The notes: generated from the letters alone by a model not told the origin. A stretch of 64,000 nt of DNA from an uncultured bacterium (GCA_937951485.1 CALEDJ010000028.1:14547-78546), one strand, 5' to 3'. Counted from the stretch's first letter, positions 37,122 through 46,035 are shown. Program-made: numbers and translations.

Positions 37122-38883
37122 CAGCACACCCAATGTTCGTTGCCACGCGATCATACCTGTGACGATCATGATAATCGGGACCGCGTTGTTCGGCCTTGGC
37201 GTCTGGCAGCGGTCGCACGCCTTCGGCGATGCCGGTCTCAGCATGGCCGGTTGGACAACCGCCGGCTCCGCAGTCACGGCCGCCAACTGGTATCGGGAAG
37301 GGGCGTGGCGGCTTCGCTTTGTGATGTACTGGGCGCCCGATTCCGTCGAATTGGATGCATTGGGACCACGAGAACCATACGTCTCCTTTCCGCCCGGCTC
37401 CATCATCCCAATCTATCTTCTCGCTAAACTGGCTCGACGCGATCCAACGCCCGCCATGGTGATGGGCTACAGCCTTTTCATTCATCTGATGACCACGCTG
37501 ACCCTGGGGATGCTGGCATATTGTGCGGCGCGTCAAATGAAACTGCGCCCCGGCATCGCGGGCATTTTTGCCATCGTGCCGATGGCGCTCTATCTATGGC
37601 TTCCGTCCCCGTTTTATGAGCATCAGATGGGCTATTTCTCCGACCAGGCCGTAATGCTGCCATTTGCGGCATGCCTGCTGGTGGAGGTGCTCCTGTGGGA
37701 CACCTCTGGCAAGATGCAGCGCCGATGTTTGCAGGGTTTACAGGCGGCGATACAGTTCTGGGGCGTATTCTCCGACTGGCTTTTTGTCTTTGTAGCGGCG
37801 TGTCTATGGCTTGTTCGCGCGCTGCGCGGCGACTTCGGCCCCAGGCCATTGCCTTGGCTGGGACGCGCCATCCGTTACTGGGCGCCGGCGGCGTTGGCGC
37901 TGGCGATCTACGCAGCCCAACTCTGGCACTTGGGCGCGTTCGAGGATGTTGTAAGCCGCTTTCAACTGCGCGCAGGCGTGGGGGAGGAGCGCAAGTACGC
38001 GGTGCAACGAGGTCACGACGCGTTTTCCTTCAGCGGCGCATATGGCGCGGGCACACGCTTCTGGCGACAACATATGAAGGACGGCTACGGCCGCCAAGGA
38101 CGGACCTTGATCGGCGTGACGCTGGCCGCCGTCGTCGTTTCCACATGCGCGATGGCTGGCCTGCGTCTGCGCAAAAAACCGATACCTTCCCCGTTGTCCC
38201 TGTGCGCATCCCTGGGATTTCTTGCCTTGGCCCCATGTCTGTTCTACTTGCTGGTGTTCCAGCAGCATTGCTCCTATTTCCTGCATGCCTTCACAGCGCT
38301 CAAATTTGCCCTTCCCATTGCGGTAGTTCCCTTCGCGGCGCTGCCCGCCGCTGTCGCGGCGCTGGCGGCGGCACGGATTCGCACACCCAGAGTAAAAGGG
38401 ACTCTGGAGTGGGGCATGGCCGGGCTGGCGCTGGCATGCACTGTAGGCTATCTGTGGACGCTGGCGCCGGCGCGCGGCGCGATCTACCGTGCACAGCCCA
38501 AGGACCACATCGCCCCGGCCCGATTCATCGGCGCGCACACCGGCTATAAGGATGTGGTCTTTTCCCCCGATCATGCCATCGCTGATCGCCCACCCCAGGT
38601 CATCGTCTATTCCTTCAAACAAGTTCATAAAATTGAAGAACTGTCAGACATCCTTAAAATCACCGACCGTATTGATAAGGATTTTACGCTGAATATCTTT
38701 CTTCGCAACGCTTCCACGCCGTTGACTGACAGACTACAGAAGATTTCGCAGCATGCGTCCGAACGCATCGAATACGAAGGGATGGTGCTGCTGAAGATGC
38801 CCCGAAATGCGTTCTACGCACTTGTATCCAACTTGGAGAACGCTCCGGACCCCGCGATAATGTCCAATGCAGGCGCAAGATAA
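37105..38883 (+). CDS. Polytopic membrane protein of unknown function, paralogue 2
   Basis: 592 residues, the same length and layout as the preceding protein: N-terminal helix, loop GAWRLRFVMYWAPDSVE, then PYVSFPPGSIIPIYLLAKLA, LYLWLPSPFYEHQMGYFSDQ, and a soluble tail with GAHTGYKDVVFSPD. I choose ATG 37105, which overlaps paralogue 1 by 17 bases; ATG 37060 is possible. Tandem duplication with divergence is evident. The last 70 bases overlap the convergent DUF2851 gene. Function unknown; lipid-linked sugar transfer is one possibility. Confidence 0.7.
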   Translation: MAISRDSTPNVRCHAIIPVTIMIIGTALFGLGVWQRSHAFGDAGLSMAGWTTAGSAVTAANWYREGAWRLRFVMYWAPDSVELDALGPREPYVSFPPGSIIPIYLLAKLARRDPTPAMVMGYSLFIHLMTTLTLGMLAYCAARQMKLRPGIAGIFAIVPMALYLWLPSPFYEHQMGYFSDQAVMLPFAACLLVEVLLWDTSGKMQRRCLQGLQAAIQFWGVFSDWLFVFVAACLWLVRALRGDFGPRPLPWLGRAIRYWAPAALALAIYAAQLWHLGAFEDVVSRFQLRAGVGEERKYAVQRGHDAFSFSGAYGAGTRFWRQHMKDGYGRQGRTLIGVTLAAVVVSTCAMAGLRLRKKPIPSPLSLCASLGFLALAPCLFYLLVFQQHCSYFLHAFTALKFALPIAVVPFAALPAAVAALAAARIRTPRVKGTLEWGMAGLALACTVGYLWTLAPARGAIYRAQPKDHIAPARFIGAHTGYKDVVFSPDHAIADRPPQVIVYSFKQVHKIEELSDILKITDRIDKDFTLNIFLRNASTPLTDRLQKISQHASERIEYEGMVLLKMPRNAFYALVSNLENAPDPAIMSNAGAR

Positions 38884-40289
38884 TGCGCGAGCGGACAGTT
38901 TGTGCACGAGGGATTGGAGGCACACCAGTCCTGGTGAATCTGCAAGAGTCCCTGCTGCAACTGGAAACTGGATTTCACGCCGGCCTCGTCATGGAAAAGG
39001 CGGGGCATCATGCGCTGCGTCAGATGGTTCTCCGGTTCAGGCGGCAGCGCACGAAAGAACGCCAGAATCTTTTCCTCACGGGACTGGTCACGGCGCATCC
39101 GCGCCAGCGCCAACGCCGCCGGTACGAACACGTTGCCGATGATAGATCGTATCCGGCCCGCGCCGATGGGCGCGGTGGGGCGTTCCATACGCTTGCCGGT
39201 CCACGTGCAGTGCTCCGACCAGAATCCCAGCGCCTTGGGGAAAAGCGCCTCGAATGCACGACGGCGCTGCAAAGGCGACGCGTCGCCACGCCAGACCTTT
39301 TCCAGCGACGCAACCAGACCATCGCTCGCGGTGCGCGCAATGAACAACGCGGACCCCGAAAGCCGCCGCTCCGGGTTATTGTTCGGGCGCACACCGATGC
39401 GACGCCATTCCAGGGGCAGGCTGCGCAATCCATCCAGCGCGTCGCGGCGGATCGCGCTCAGTCGCCCATAGTGCGGCGCGGTCGCCGAATCTTCAGGCAA
39501 CGATTCCGGCATCAGGCCGCCAATCTGCAGCAGCGCTGTTTCAAGGATCATCGGGTCCCGCTGCGCCAATTGCCGCGCCCGATCATAGGGCAGGTGCCGC
39601 GCGATGGCCCGGAAATGATGCTTGAAATGGGAAAAACCGCATGCGTACATGAACGCCTCGTACACGGCCTGGTCCATGCCCGCATGGTCCATGCGTTCGC
39701 GCATGGCGCGCGCTTTGTTCAGCATGCGCCATTCCCCCGCGAGGCGCAGCAAGTTCAACATCACGGGCGCGCCGAACCGCAGCACCAAATCGGCGCATTG
39801 CCCTGGATTGTCCGCGGTGCCCGCGTCTCTTTCGTCATTGGCGATCATCTCTGCAATCGCGCGCAGGTCAGGGCGAAGCAGCGGCCCTATTTCCAGCGTA
39901 GCCACCCTGCGTCCCGTGGCGGTCATCGCGGGCGTGTCCGGCCCGGCAGACAACACCACATGAAGAATCACCTGCTCATAGCGGGAATCCCGGTGATGCC
40001 CGTGGCTTTTCCAGTCGCCGGAATAGAGATGTACTTCCACGTCGCCGGAATAGAGCCGGTCATTAAATTCGATCTGCGCGCCCCGGAAATCCGGTCCATC
40101 CTGGCGGTTCCACCATCCCGGCGACACCACCCGGATACGTTGCCCCTCCGTCGTACACAGCCCTTCCGGGGGCAACAACTGGTCGTACCAGATGCCTTGC
40201 AGGATTTCCTCGCGGACCGGCGCGTCTTCCTCGCGCACCCCTGTCGGCGCAGGGCGCAGCAACGCGTATCGTTCCGAGAAAACAGCCAT
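38814..40289 (-). CDS. DUF2851 family protein
   Basis: 491 residues, soluble. It matches the DUF2851 pattern known from Bacteroidetes and relatives: N-terminal LLPPEGLCTTEGQRIRVVSP, GWWNRQDGPDFRGAQIEFND, GDVEVHLYSGDWKSHGH and RYEQVILHVVL, with a C-terminal Cys cluster (DWCASNPSCTNCPLAHYL) that may bind metal. The ATG at 40289 has GGAG six bases ahead. The GDVEVH and HxxH-like positions hint at a nuclease-like core, but the function is unknown. Its 3' end overlaps the membrane protein gene tail to tail by 70 bases. Confidence 0.82.
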   Translation of the reverse strand: MAVFSERYALLRPAPTGVREEDAPVREEILQGIWYDQLLPPEGLCTTEGQRIRVVSPGWWNRQDGPDFRGAQIEFNDRLYSGDVEVHLYSGDWKSHGHHRDSRYEQVILHVVLSAGPDTPAMTATGRRVATLEIGPLLRPDLRAIAEMIANDERDAGTADNPGQCADLVLRFGAPVMLNLLRLAGEWRMLNKARAMRERMDHAGMDQAVYEAFMYACGFSHFKHHFRAIARHLPYDRARQLAQRDPMILETALLQIGGLMPESLPEDSATAPHYGRLSAIRRDALDGLRSLPLEWRRIGVRPNNNPERRLSGSALFIARTASDGLVASLEKVWRGDASPLQRRRAFEALFPKALGFWSEHCTWTGKRMERPTAPIGAGRIRSIIGNVFVPAALALARMRRDQSREEKILAFFRALPPEPENHLTQRMMPRLFHDEAGVKSSFQLQQGLLQIHQDWCASNPSCTNCPLAHYLAPALDIIAGSGAFSKLDTSA

Positions 40290-40443
40290 CGCGCACTCCA
40301 GCACCTTGGGGCGCTGCTGCCAACGCCCCTTTGGCCTGTCTCTTTGCCGGCAAACTGCAACCCCCTCCGGATGGCAACCTCGCCTTCCGGAGGGGGCATT
40401 TTACACTATCGCATCTTTGCCGTTGCAGGAGATTCGGGATCCA

Positions 40444-40824
40444 TCATGAAGCCTGGACCACGAATTCTATCGGCGTCTGCATTATCCGACCCTTGATATT
40501 TACCGTGAGCAGTCCGCGAATGATGTATTGACCCGCATTGTCCAGCGGGTCCACGAAGGTCGCTTCCGCGAAGACGATGCAGCGGCCCTTGGTCACCGCG
40601 ACGCCCATACTCTCGAAAAGCGTCTGCAAGCCCTCGGCGTCCAGCGCTGCGGCGAAAGTGCCGCCTGTCTGGCCCGCCAACTGCTGCAATTCCGTGAAAT
40701 CAATACCCGTCCCAAGCCCGACGGAAAACACGGGGATTTCCGCAAGTTGGGCCTTGTCTATCACGCTCTGCATCGTACAATTATAAGAGGCGGTATCCTC
40801 GCCCTCTACACTAATTTCTGGCAA
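40444..40824 (-). pseudogene. Remnant of a VWA-domain protein
   Basis: 126 codons covering only the C-terminal half of a von Willebrand A domain: EGEDTASYNC, then VIDKAQLAEIPVFSVGLGTG, LQQLAGQTGGTFAAALDAEG and a beta-rich tail. The MIDAS strand (DxSxS) that should lie 80-100 residues upstream is missing, and the frame meets a TGA three codons before the only start (a TTG). The sequence beyond is unrelated and AT-richer. It therefore looks truncated by insertion or deletion at about 40825. Confidence 0.6.
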
Positions 40825-40963
40825 GGGGCTGTCTCAATCTTCTTGTCAGAGAGAGATCTTGCCTTCTCGCACACTCATTTGCGCCCAAAGTCCCCATGCG
40901 GCGATCCTTCCTCTCATTGCCCCCTTATCGCCATGATAAGCAACCCCAAGGCTTTCAGCCATC

Positions 40964-40992
40964 TTTATACCATGCTTTGCTATGGGTGTCAA
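40964..40992 (-). promoter_or_regulatory. Consensus sigma-70 promoter, left copy
   Basis: On the minus strand TTGACA (40992-40987), 17 bases, TATAAA (40969-40964). Transcription would start near 40957 and run through paired segments (GGCGAT with ATCGCC) towards the VWA remnant. No coding start with a good ribosome binding site follows. Confidence 0.65.
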
Positions 40993-41126
40993 GAAGAATT
41001 GAATGCTGGCCCGCGAATAAGGAACGCGGTTGGATACCGCATCTGCTTTTTCCCCACAGTAGATATGCCATCTTGTCACTTCCTCATTTGGAGTGCGCCC
41101 TTGCGACAAACAACAATGACAACAAA

Positions 41127-41169
41127 CTGCTTGCCCCCCGCCCACAGGCGTCCCCTTCAGGGCAAACAG
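41127..41169 (-). terminator. Long hairpin followed by T-rich sequence
   Basis: On the minus strand CTGTTTGCCC (41169-41160) pairs with GGGCAAGCAG (41136-41127), 9 of 10. It is followed by TTTGTTGTCATTGTTG. This would end the transcript from the promoter at 41407-41435 after about 280 bases. Confidence 0.4.
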
Positions 41170-41253
41170 TTCGCCACCCCCGTCCCCAAATAACAACACT
41201 CCACCCTTTCCCCCTCACCAGCAGTCTGAATATGCGTTTCCTTCAGACTGTTA

Positions 41254-41316
41254 TCACAGTCCCATCAGGGCCCGCAAGTCAGCGAGCAATCTACGCAACA
41301 GCCACAACATTTTCAT
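41254..41316 (-). CDS. 20-residue leucine-rich small ORF
   Basis: ATG at 41316, TGA at 41256-41254. AAGGAG lies only two bases ahead of the ATG, a close but possible spacing. The peptide begins MKMLWLLRRL and ends LMGL, with eight Leu, three Arg and one Asp: a cationic amphipathic helix. It follows a promoter and two hairpins (CGGCAC/GTGCCG and GCAAACG/CGTTTGC) and precedes a third (CAGTCTGAA/TTCAGACTG). It could be a type I toxin-like peptide or an attenuation leader; no downstream biosynthetic gene supports the latter. Confidence 0.35.
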   Translation of the reverse strand: MKMLWLLRRLLADLRALMGL

Positions 41317-41406
41317 TTCTCCTTATCCGTTTAAACCGCCAGTTATCAACGCAAACGCAGCACGTTTGCCGACTTGGAAATACGGCACCATCATGTGCCG
41401 TGGGTC

Positions 41407-41435
41407 TTTATAACATGCCTTCATCCACCTGTCAA
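41407..41435 (-). promoter_or_regulatory. Consensus sigma-70 promoter, right copy
   Basis: On the minus strand TTGACA (41435-41430), 17 bases, TATAAA (41412-41407). The start would be near 41400, giving a leader of about 84 bases before the 20-codon ORF. Both promoters in this region have the same TTCTTGACA context. Confidence 0.65.
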
Positions 41436-41694
41436 GAAAATGCCTCAATCAAGAATAATCGTTCCATTTGAACCGAGTGAAGTGATTATTCTCATAGCCC
41501 CGTCATTGGCAGCGAGGCGATGCCCTGCGCCGCCGAGTGAAGTAATCGGAAGCACATCGGATATCCAAGAAATGATGCCGGCGTTGTCTGCATTACGCGC
41601 ATATTTGCGGTCCGCGTGGAGAATGGGTATAACAGTTTCACACGCCAATGCAAGGCTTTTGGGCTGATGTCACACCGGAAAAAAGGATGCTGCG

Positions 41695-42675
41695 ATGGAA
41701 TATGTGCGGTTCGGCAAAACAGGGTTGTTGGTTTCAGAAGTGTGTCTGGGGACGATGACTTTCGGCAACGAAGCGGACGAGACGATGTCGCAGGCCATTA
41801 TGGACCGTGCCCTGGAGTTGGGCATCAATTTCTTTGATTCGGCCCACAACTATAACAAAGGCGAGACGGAGCGCATCGTGGGGCGTTGGATGGGGTCTCA
41901 TCGCCATGAGATTATTCTCACCTCAAAGGTGTTTTTTCCTGCCGGCGGCGGACGCAATGACCAGGGATTATCCCGCCGGAATATTCTGATGGCGGTCGAG
42001 GAGTCGTTGCGTCGCCTGCAAACGGACTATATTGACATTCTTTATCTGCATCATTGGGACGAGCATGCGGATATCGAACAGTCCCTTTCAGCCGTGGACG
42101 ACCTGGTGCGGCAGGGAAAGGTGATTTACTGCGGCGTGTCGAATTTTGCGGCCTGGCAGACAATGAAAGCCATTGCGACGGCAGACCGCCGTAACTATCC
42201 GCCCATCGTGTGCATGCAGCCGATGTACAGCCTGCTGAAACGCCAGGCCGAGGTGGAGTTGTTTCCCCTGGCGGCGCATGAGGGCCTGGCAGTGTGCCCT
42301 TACAACGCCATCGCAGCCGGCGTACTCACGGGCAAATACTTGGAAGGGGGAAAGGGCAGAATTACCGAAACGGAAATGTACCGCCAGCGCTATGCGAATC
42401 CGCAATATGTGACAATCACGCGGCGTTTCGTGCGGTATGCAAGGAAAAAAGGCCTGTCGCCGGCGGCACTTGCGGCGGCCTGGGTGATGACGCATCCGAT
42501 AGTGACCTCCACCATTCTGGGAGCGCGAACGCTGGAACAGTTCAACGATACGCTGGCGTGTCTGGATATCCGGCTGACCGCCAGGCAGCGCATGGAAATC
42601 ACCCGATTATCCGTGGAACCCCCGCTGGCCACCGACCGAGAACCGATGGACGCCATGAAAACGCGCGGCTGGTAG
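41695..42675 (+). CDS. Aldo/keto reductase
   Basis: 326 residues, NADPH-dependent barrel enzyme. The catalytic tetrad is visible: Asp48 and Tyr53 in FFDSAHNYNKGETE, Lys78 in LTSKVF, His119 in LYLHHWDE. The cofactor end has STILGARTLEQFNDTL. Pattern resembles the YajO/general-stress-protein-69 branch. Substrate unknown. It converges with the glycine-rich protein gene with a 1-base gap. Confidence 0.9.
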   Translation: MEYVRFGKTGLLVSEVCLGTMTFGNEADETMSQAIMDRALELGINFFDSAHNYNKGETERIVGRWMGSHRHEIILTSKVFFPAGGGRNDQGLSRRNILMAVEESLRRLQTDYIDILYLHHWDEHADIEQSLSAVDDLVRQGKVIYCGVSNFAAWQTMKAIATADRRNYPPIVCMQPMYSLLKRQAEVELFPLAAHEGLAVCPYNAIAAGVLTGKYLEGGKGRITETEMYRQRYANPQYVTITRRFVRYARKKGLSPAALAAAWVMTHPIVTSTILGARTLEQFNDTLACLDIRLTARQRMEITRLSVEPPLATDREPMDAMKTRGW

Positions 42676-42676
42676 T

Positions 42677-43771
42677 TTACCACCGTCCCTGTGCGCGCGG
42701 CAGCGCCCCGCCGTACGCCCCGCCCTGAATCGGAGTTCCGCCATAGGCTCCGATGCGCGCCGGCTCCTCGCCTACGATCCGGTCGTCAATATTCGAGAAC
42801 AGGTCGGAAATATTGCTGATCATGGTCACGTCAGGCCCGCCCATCGGCATGCCCATGCCCCCAAAACCGCCGCCCATCGGCATGCCCATGCCCCCAAAGC
42901 CGCCGCCCATCGGCATGCCCCAGCCGCCCATCTGGCCCACGCCATACATGCCATAGACGCCGCTCATGCCCGGTCCGCCCATGCCCATTCCACCGCCATA
43001 ACCGCCGTATCCACCACCCCACGGCTGCTGTCCGTAGCCGCCACCGGGGCGCCCATAGCCACCGCCGATTTGTGGATTGGCCGAGACAGGGCCGCCCCGC
43101 ACCACGATCTTCGGCAGGGTGTCGGGATAGGCATTATTCAATTCATATACCCGCGTCTCCAAGTCCTCAAAAGTCTCCCGGCGCAGTTTTTCCGGAGACG
43201 AGATGAAGATAAAATTGCCCTCGACACGGTAGTCCAGATTCAGCCCCCGGAGAATCGCCTTCAGCGCATCTCCCATCGCAATATCATTCAACTGGATATA
43301 CGGCAGATAGCCGTCGCTCACAAAAGCGCCCCGGCCTTGGGCGGCTTGCTCCGCCCTCGCATTGCCTCGGATGCGCAGGGGACGCGGCCCCACGGCAACT
43401 GAGGGGTTGTTTGGAACCTCAGGATTGGCGATTGACTGCGACGAAACGGAGGCAGGATTGTTCGGAGTGTACACTGGGGAGGCCCGGTCTTCGGCTTCGC
43501 CTGACTTTCGCGCCGCACGCCACTGCGCGAGGAGCGCATCCCGATGGGCGGCATTTTCACTGATTCGCATCTCGTTTGGCGTCACCATGTCTTTCGACAC
43601 AGCCAGCAAATCTCCGCTTTCGGGGAAATGTACATAATACATATTCCCACCTTCGCGGATATATACATCCCCATGCGTCACGCCGTCCAGCATAATGCTG
43701 TCGGCGGCAGCGCCAAAACCGGTCATCGTGCAACCGGCTATCACTATCAAGATCATCATGATTCTTTTCAT
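42677..43771 (-). CDS. Secreted glycine-rich protein with an STN/secretin-N-like domain
   Basis: 364 residues from ATG 43771 (GAGGTG upstream), with a signal peptide (MILIVIAGCTMTGFGAAADS). The middle has a short STN-type domain as at the N-terminus of secretins and TonB receptors: LPYIQLNDIAMGDALKAILR, then GLNLDYRVEGNFIFISSPEK. The C-terminal part is Gly/Met-rich with a 33-bp DNA repeat encoding GMPMGGGFGGM units (about 42838-42925). There is no secretin pore domain. Possibly a partner of a secretin, or a surface or matrix protein. The upstream frame to 43873 is not needed. Confidence 0.65.
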   Translation of the reverse strand: MKRIMMILIVIAGCTMTGFGAAADSIMLDGVTHGDVYIREGGNMYYVHFPESGDLLAVSKDMVTPNEMRISENAAHRDALLAQWRAARKSGEAEDRASPVYTPNNPASVSSQSIANPEVPNNPSVAVGPRPLRIRGNARAEQAAQGRGAFVSDGYLPYIQLNDIAMGDALKAILRGLNLDYRVEGNFIFISSPEKLRRETFEDLETRVYELNNAYPDTLPKIVVRGGPVSANPQIGGGYGRPGGGYGQQPWGGGYGGYGGGMGMGGPGMSGVYGMYGVGQMGGWGMPMGGGFGGMGMPMGGGFGGMGMPMGGPDVTMISNISDLFSNIDDRIVGEEPARIGAYGGTPIQGGAYGGALPRAQGRW

Positions 43772-43851
43772 GTCCGCACCTCGCTTTTTCTCGGACAGTG
43801 TCATCTCAAGAAACACCAACTCGGACACACTTCTTTCCTGTTGTCTTTTTT

Positions 43852-44949
43852 TTAACGCACTGCATCCTGCCAAGGTTGGCGACGCATCCCTGCGTCTGCA
43901 TGATGGTCCACAAAGTATTTCAACATCGTATCGAGATACTTTGACACCGGCGGACAGGAAATACCATGCCTGGCCAAAAGTCGCATAGCGTTATTTGTGT
44001 CATATTCTACAGGTAAATAACTGTATTTGAACGAATCATAAGTCGCGCCGACGATTTTTTCAAAGTACGGAATCCTGAACATCAGGCCCACCATGCCTGA
44101 TGGCAGACGCAGCAGGGGTTTGAATTTTCCCCATTTTTCACATACCGTGTCAATAAATTCCCGATAGGTCATCGGGTGAGGATCGCCCAGGCAGAAGGTC
44201 CCGCCAACGGAAGCAGGGTCTTCCGCCAGCGCGTAAAACGCATCCGCCACGTAATCTACCGGCACAATGTGGCACTTGGTGGAACCGGTGTCGTTGACAA
44301 CCAGGTGCATATTGCGCCAAATCATCTGCAAGGCAAAGTACGGACCATCAATTTTCTCAAACTCACCGGTCTTCGAGTCGCCCACCACGATGGTGGGACG
44401 CAGGATCAACGTGGGGATTTTCTCGCCGCGCTCACGCACAAGTTTTTCGGCGAGAAACTTGGTTTCATCGTAATGGTTCTTGAAACCTTGGCCGAGATCG
44501 AGGTCTTCCTCCTTGAAAAGCCCTTGATAGGTGCCGGAAACGGCCACGGTGCTCATGTAGGCGAAGCGTTCCAGACCCGACGCGCCTTCCACAAAGTCCA
44601 ACACATTCCGGGTGCCGTCCACATTCACCCGCATGGCGATATCCCTGGGGGTGGACAGGTCATAAATGGCGGCCAGATGAATCGCGCGGGTCATGCGCGC
44701 CTGAATATCCTTGGCGATGGCTTCATCCAGTCCAAGATTGGGCTGGGTGATGTCGCCGTCCAGGAGCCGGATGCGCTCGCGCCGGGCGGCATCACTGACA
44801 TTCTTATCCAGCCATTCCTGCAAGCGGGCCAGAAACATGCCGCGCTCCAGAAGCAACAATTCGCAATCCGGCTCAGTGATATAATGTCTGAGGATGTATC
44901 TGCCGATGAAGCCGCCGGCGCCGGTGAAGAAGACCACTTTCCCGCTCAT
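43852..44949 (-). CDS. Extended SDR (NAD_binding_4/thioester-reductase-like)
   Basis: 365 residues from ATG 44949, preceded by GGAGGGCACAGG. GxxGxxG motif in VVFFTGAGGFIGRYILRHYI, acidic GDITQPNLGL, active-site HYDETKFLAEKLV with Tyr and Lys, then LILRPTIVVGDSKTGEFEKI. This branch includes fatty-acyl and carboxylic-acid reductase domains and long-chain steroid-type dehydrogenases. It follows a lipid-kinase-like gene on the same strand, which suggests lipid modification, but the substrate is not known. Confidence 0.8.
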   Translation of the reverse strand: MSGKVVFFTGAGGFIGRYILRHYITEPDCELLLLERGMFLARLQEWLDKNVSDAARRERIRLLDGDITQPNLGLDEAIAKDIQARMTRAIHLAAIYDLSTPRDIAMRVNVDGTRNVLDFVEGASGLERFAYMSTVAVSGTYQGLFKEEDLDLGQGFKNHYDETKFLAEKLVRERGEKIPTLILRPTIVVGDSKTGEFEKIDGPYFALQMIWRNMHLVVNDTGSTKCHIVPVDYVADAFYALAEDPASVGGTFCLGDPHPMTYREFIDTVCEKWGKFKPLLRLPSGMVGLMFRIPYFEKIVGATYDSFKYSYLPVEYDTNNAMRLLARHGISCPPVSKYLDTMLKYFVDHHADAGMRRQPWQDAVR

Positions 44950-45087
44950 CCTGTGCCCTCCAGTCATGTCGTCTGCTTTTCGCGGTTCCCGAAACGTTGT
45001 CGGAACCAATTCCTCGCACTTCTCTTCGGCTGCATTCACGATATCAGGAAGGCGGCTGTTGGTCAAGCGGAATCAGGGTCCAGGAAA

Positions 45088-46035
45088 TCAGTCAGAAAGC
45101 CCATTCCAGCCGGTGACCACTTTGATGGCGCCGGGGATCACCTGAACGGTGGAGGGCAGGATGCCGGGCATTTCGCCGTCGGTGTTGATCTTGACGATTT
45201 CCGGGGATTCCACGGAAACCTCTTTCCCTCTGAAATATTGAACGATTTCCGGCAAATCATTCAGGCGACCGCGATAGAGCCGATGCAGGTTGAAAAAGGC
45301 GAAGCGGAGACTCACAGGGCTGATGATGTAAATATCGAAAAGCCCGTTATCCAGTCGGGCGTACGGGGCCACATGCATCCCGCCGCCGTCATATTGCCCT
45401 TTGGCGATAATGAGTTCCTTCACCGTCTGTTCGATTTCAATGTCATCAATTCGTATTTTCATGTATTTGTCTTTGTAACTTATCAGGGCCATGATCGTAT
45501 GCCAGAAATAGGACATGAACCCTCCGTAGGCTTTGGTGTTTCGATTGACACGATCCACGATTTCGCCGCCGACGCCGATATGGCAGGTGTTCAGAAAGTA
45601 ACTCATCCCTTCCAAACCATTGAGGTCCGTATAGGTGATGCGGCCGACATCTGCCGCAACAGTATGGTCGCTCGCAAGATAGGGCAGCGCCTTCAAGCCC
45701 CTGGGAATGTGCAGGGTCCGGGCGAGATCCGACCCTGTCCCATAGGGCAGAATGGCCATCACCGCATCCGGGTTGATGGGGGAGGCGCCCTCAAAAAAGC
45801 CGTTGGTCACCTCGAAATGGGTGCCGTCGCCGCCTACGCTGATGATGCGTGTAAATCCCTGCCAGAGCGCCTGCTGCACCAGTTTTGTGGCATGATAACG
45901 GCGCTCGGTGTGAAAAAACGTGACATTATCCAACGTTGATTCAATAGCCCGCTGAATAACAGGCCATTTCCGCGCCGTACGGCCGTGCGCTGATCGTGGA
46001 TTGACGATAACGGCTGCTCTTTCACCCGGCTGCAT
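45088..46035 (-). CDS. Diacylglycerol/sphingosine kinase-like protein (DagK/YegS family)
   Basis: 315 residues. Phosphate donor site in IISVGGDGTHFEVTNG with the GGDGT signature; N-terminal AAVIVNPRSAHGRTARKW; GTGSDLARTLHIP; and the C-terminal beta-sandwich domain with DNGLFDIYIISPVSLRFAFF. Phosphorylates a lipid such as diacylglycerol or phosphatidylglycerol. It lies 30 bases downstream of purB and upstream of the SDR, all on the minus strand. Confidence 0.86.
   Translation of the reverse strand: MQPGERAAVIVNPRSAHGRTARKWPVIQRAIESTLDNVTFFHTERRYHATKLVQQALWQGFTRIISVGGDGTHFEVTNGFFEGASPINPDAVMAILPYGTGSDLARTLHIPRGLKALPYLASDHTVAADVGRITYTDLNGLEGMSYFLNTCHIGVGGEIVDRVNRNTKAYGGFMSYFWHTIMALISYKDKYMKIRIDDIEIEQTVKELIIAKGQYDGGGMHVAPYARLDNGLFDIYIISPVSLRFAFFNLHRLYRGRLNDLPEIVQYFRGKEVSVESPEIVKINTDGEMPGILPSTVQVIPGAIKVVTGWNGLSD

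Larger units (their letters stand above)
40825..41694. other. 870-base gene-poor stretch with minus-strand promoters and hairpins
   Basis: No ORF with convincing coding character. Composition is less GC-rich than the surroundings. It contains two consensus promoters pointing left (40964-40992 and 41407-41435), a 20-codon ORF (41254-41316), and hairpins at 41127-41169, 41222-41250 and around 41341-41400. A 67-codon minus frame (41445-41648) lies just upstream of the right promoter and is not supported by a ribosome binding site. Confidence 0.5.

Noticed and set aside
38883-40496. 537-codon plus-strand ORF opposite the DUF2851 gene
   Set aside because: Arg/His-rich shadow frame of a recognisable protein on the other strand.
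40896-41471. 191-codon plus-strand ORF in the gene-poor region
   Set aside because: Poor amino-acid composition, no domain or ribosome binding site, and it runs antisense to the promoters and hairpins.
41445-41648. 67-codon minus-strand frame just upstream of the promoter at 41407-41435
   Set aside because: TTG start only, no ribosome binding site and no recognised domain. The ending NGTIILD resembles a VWA MIDAS strand but is too short to call.
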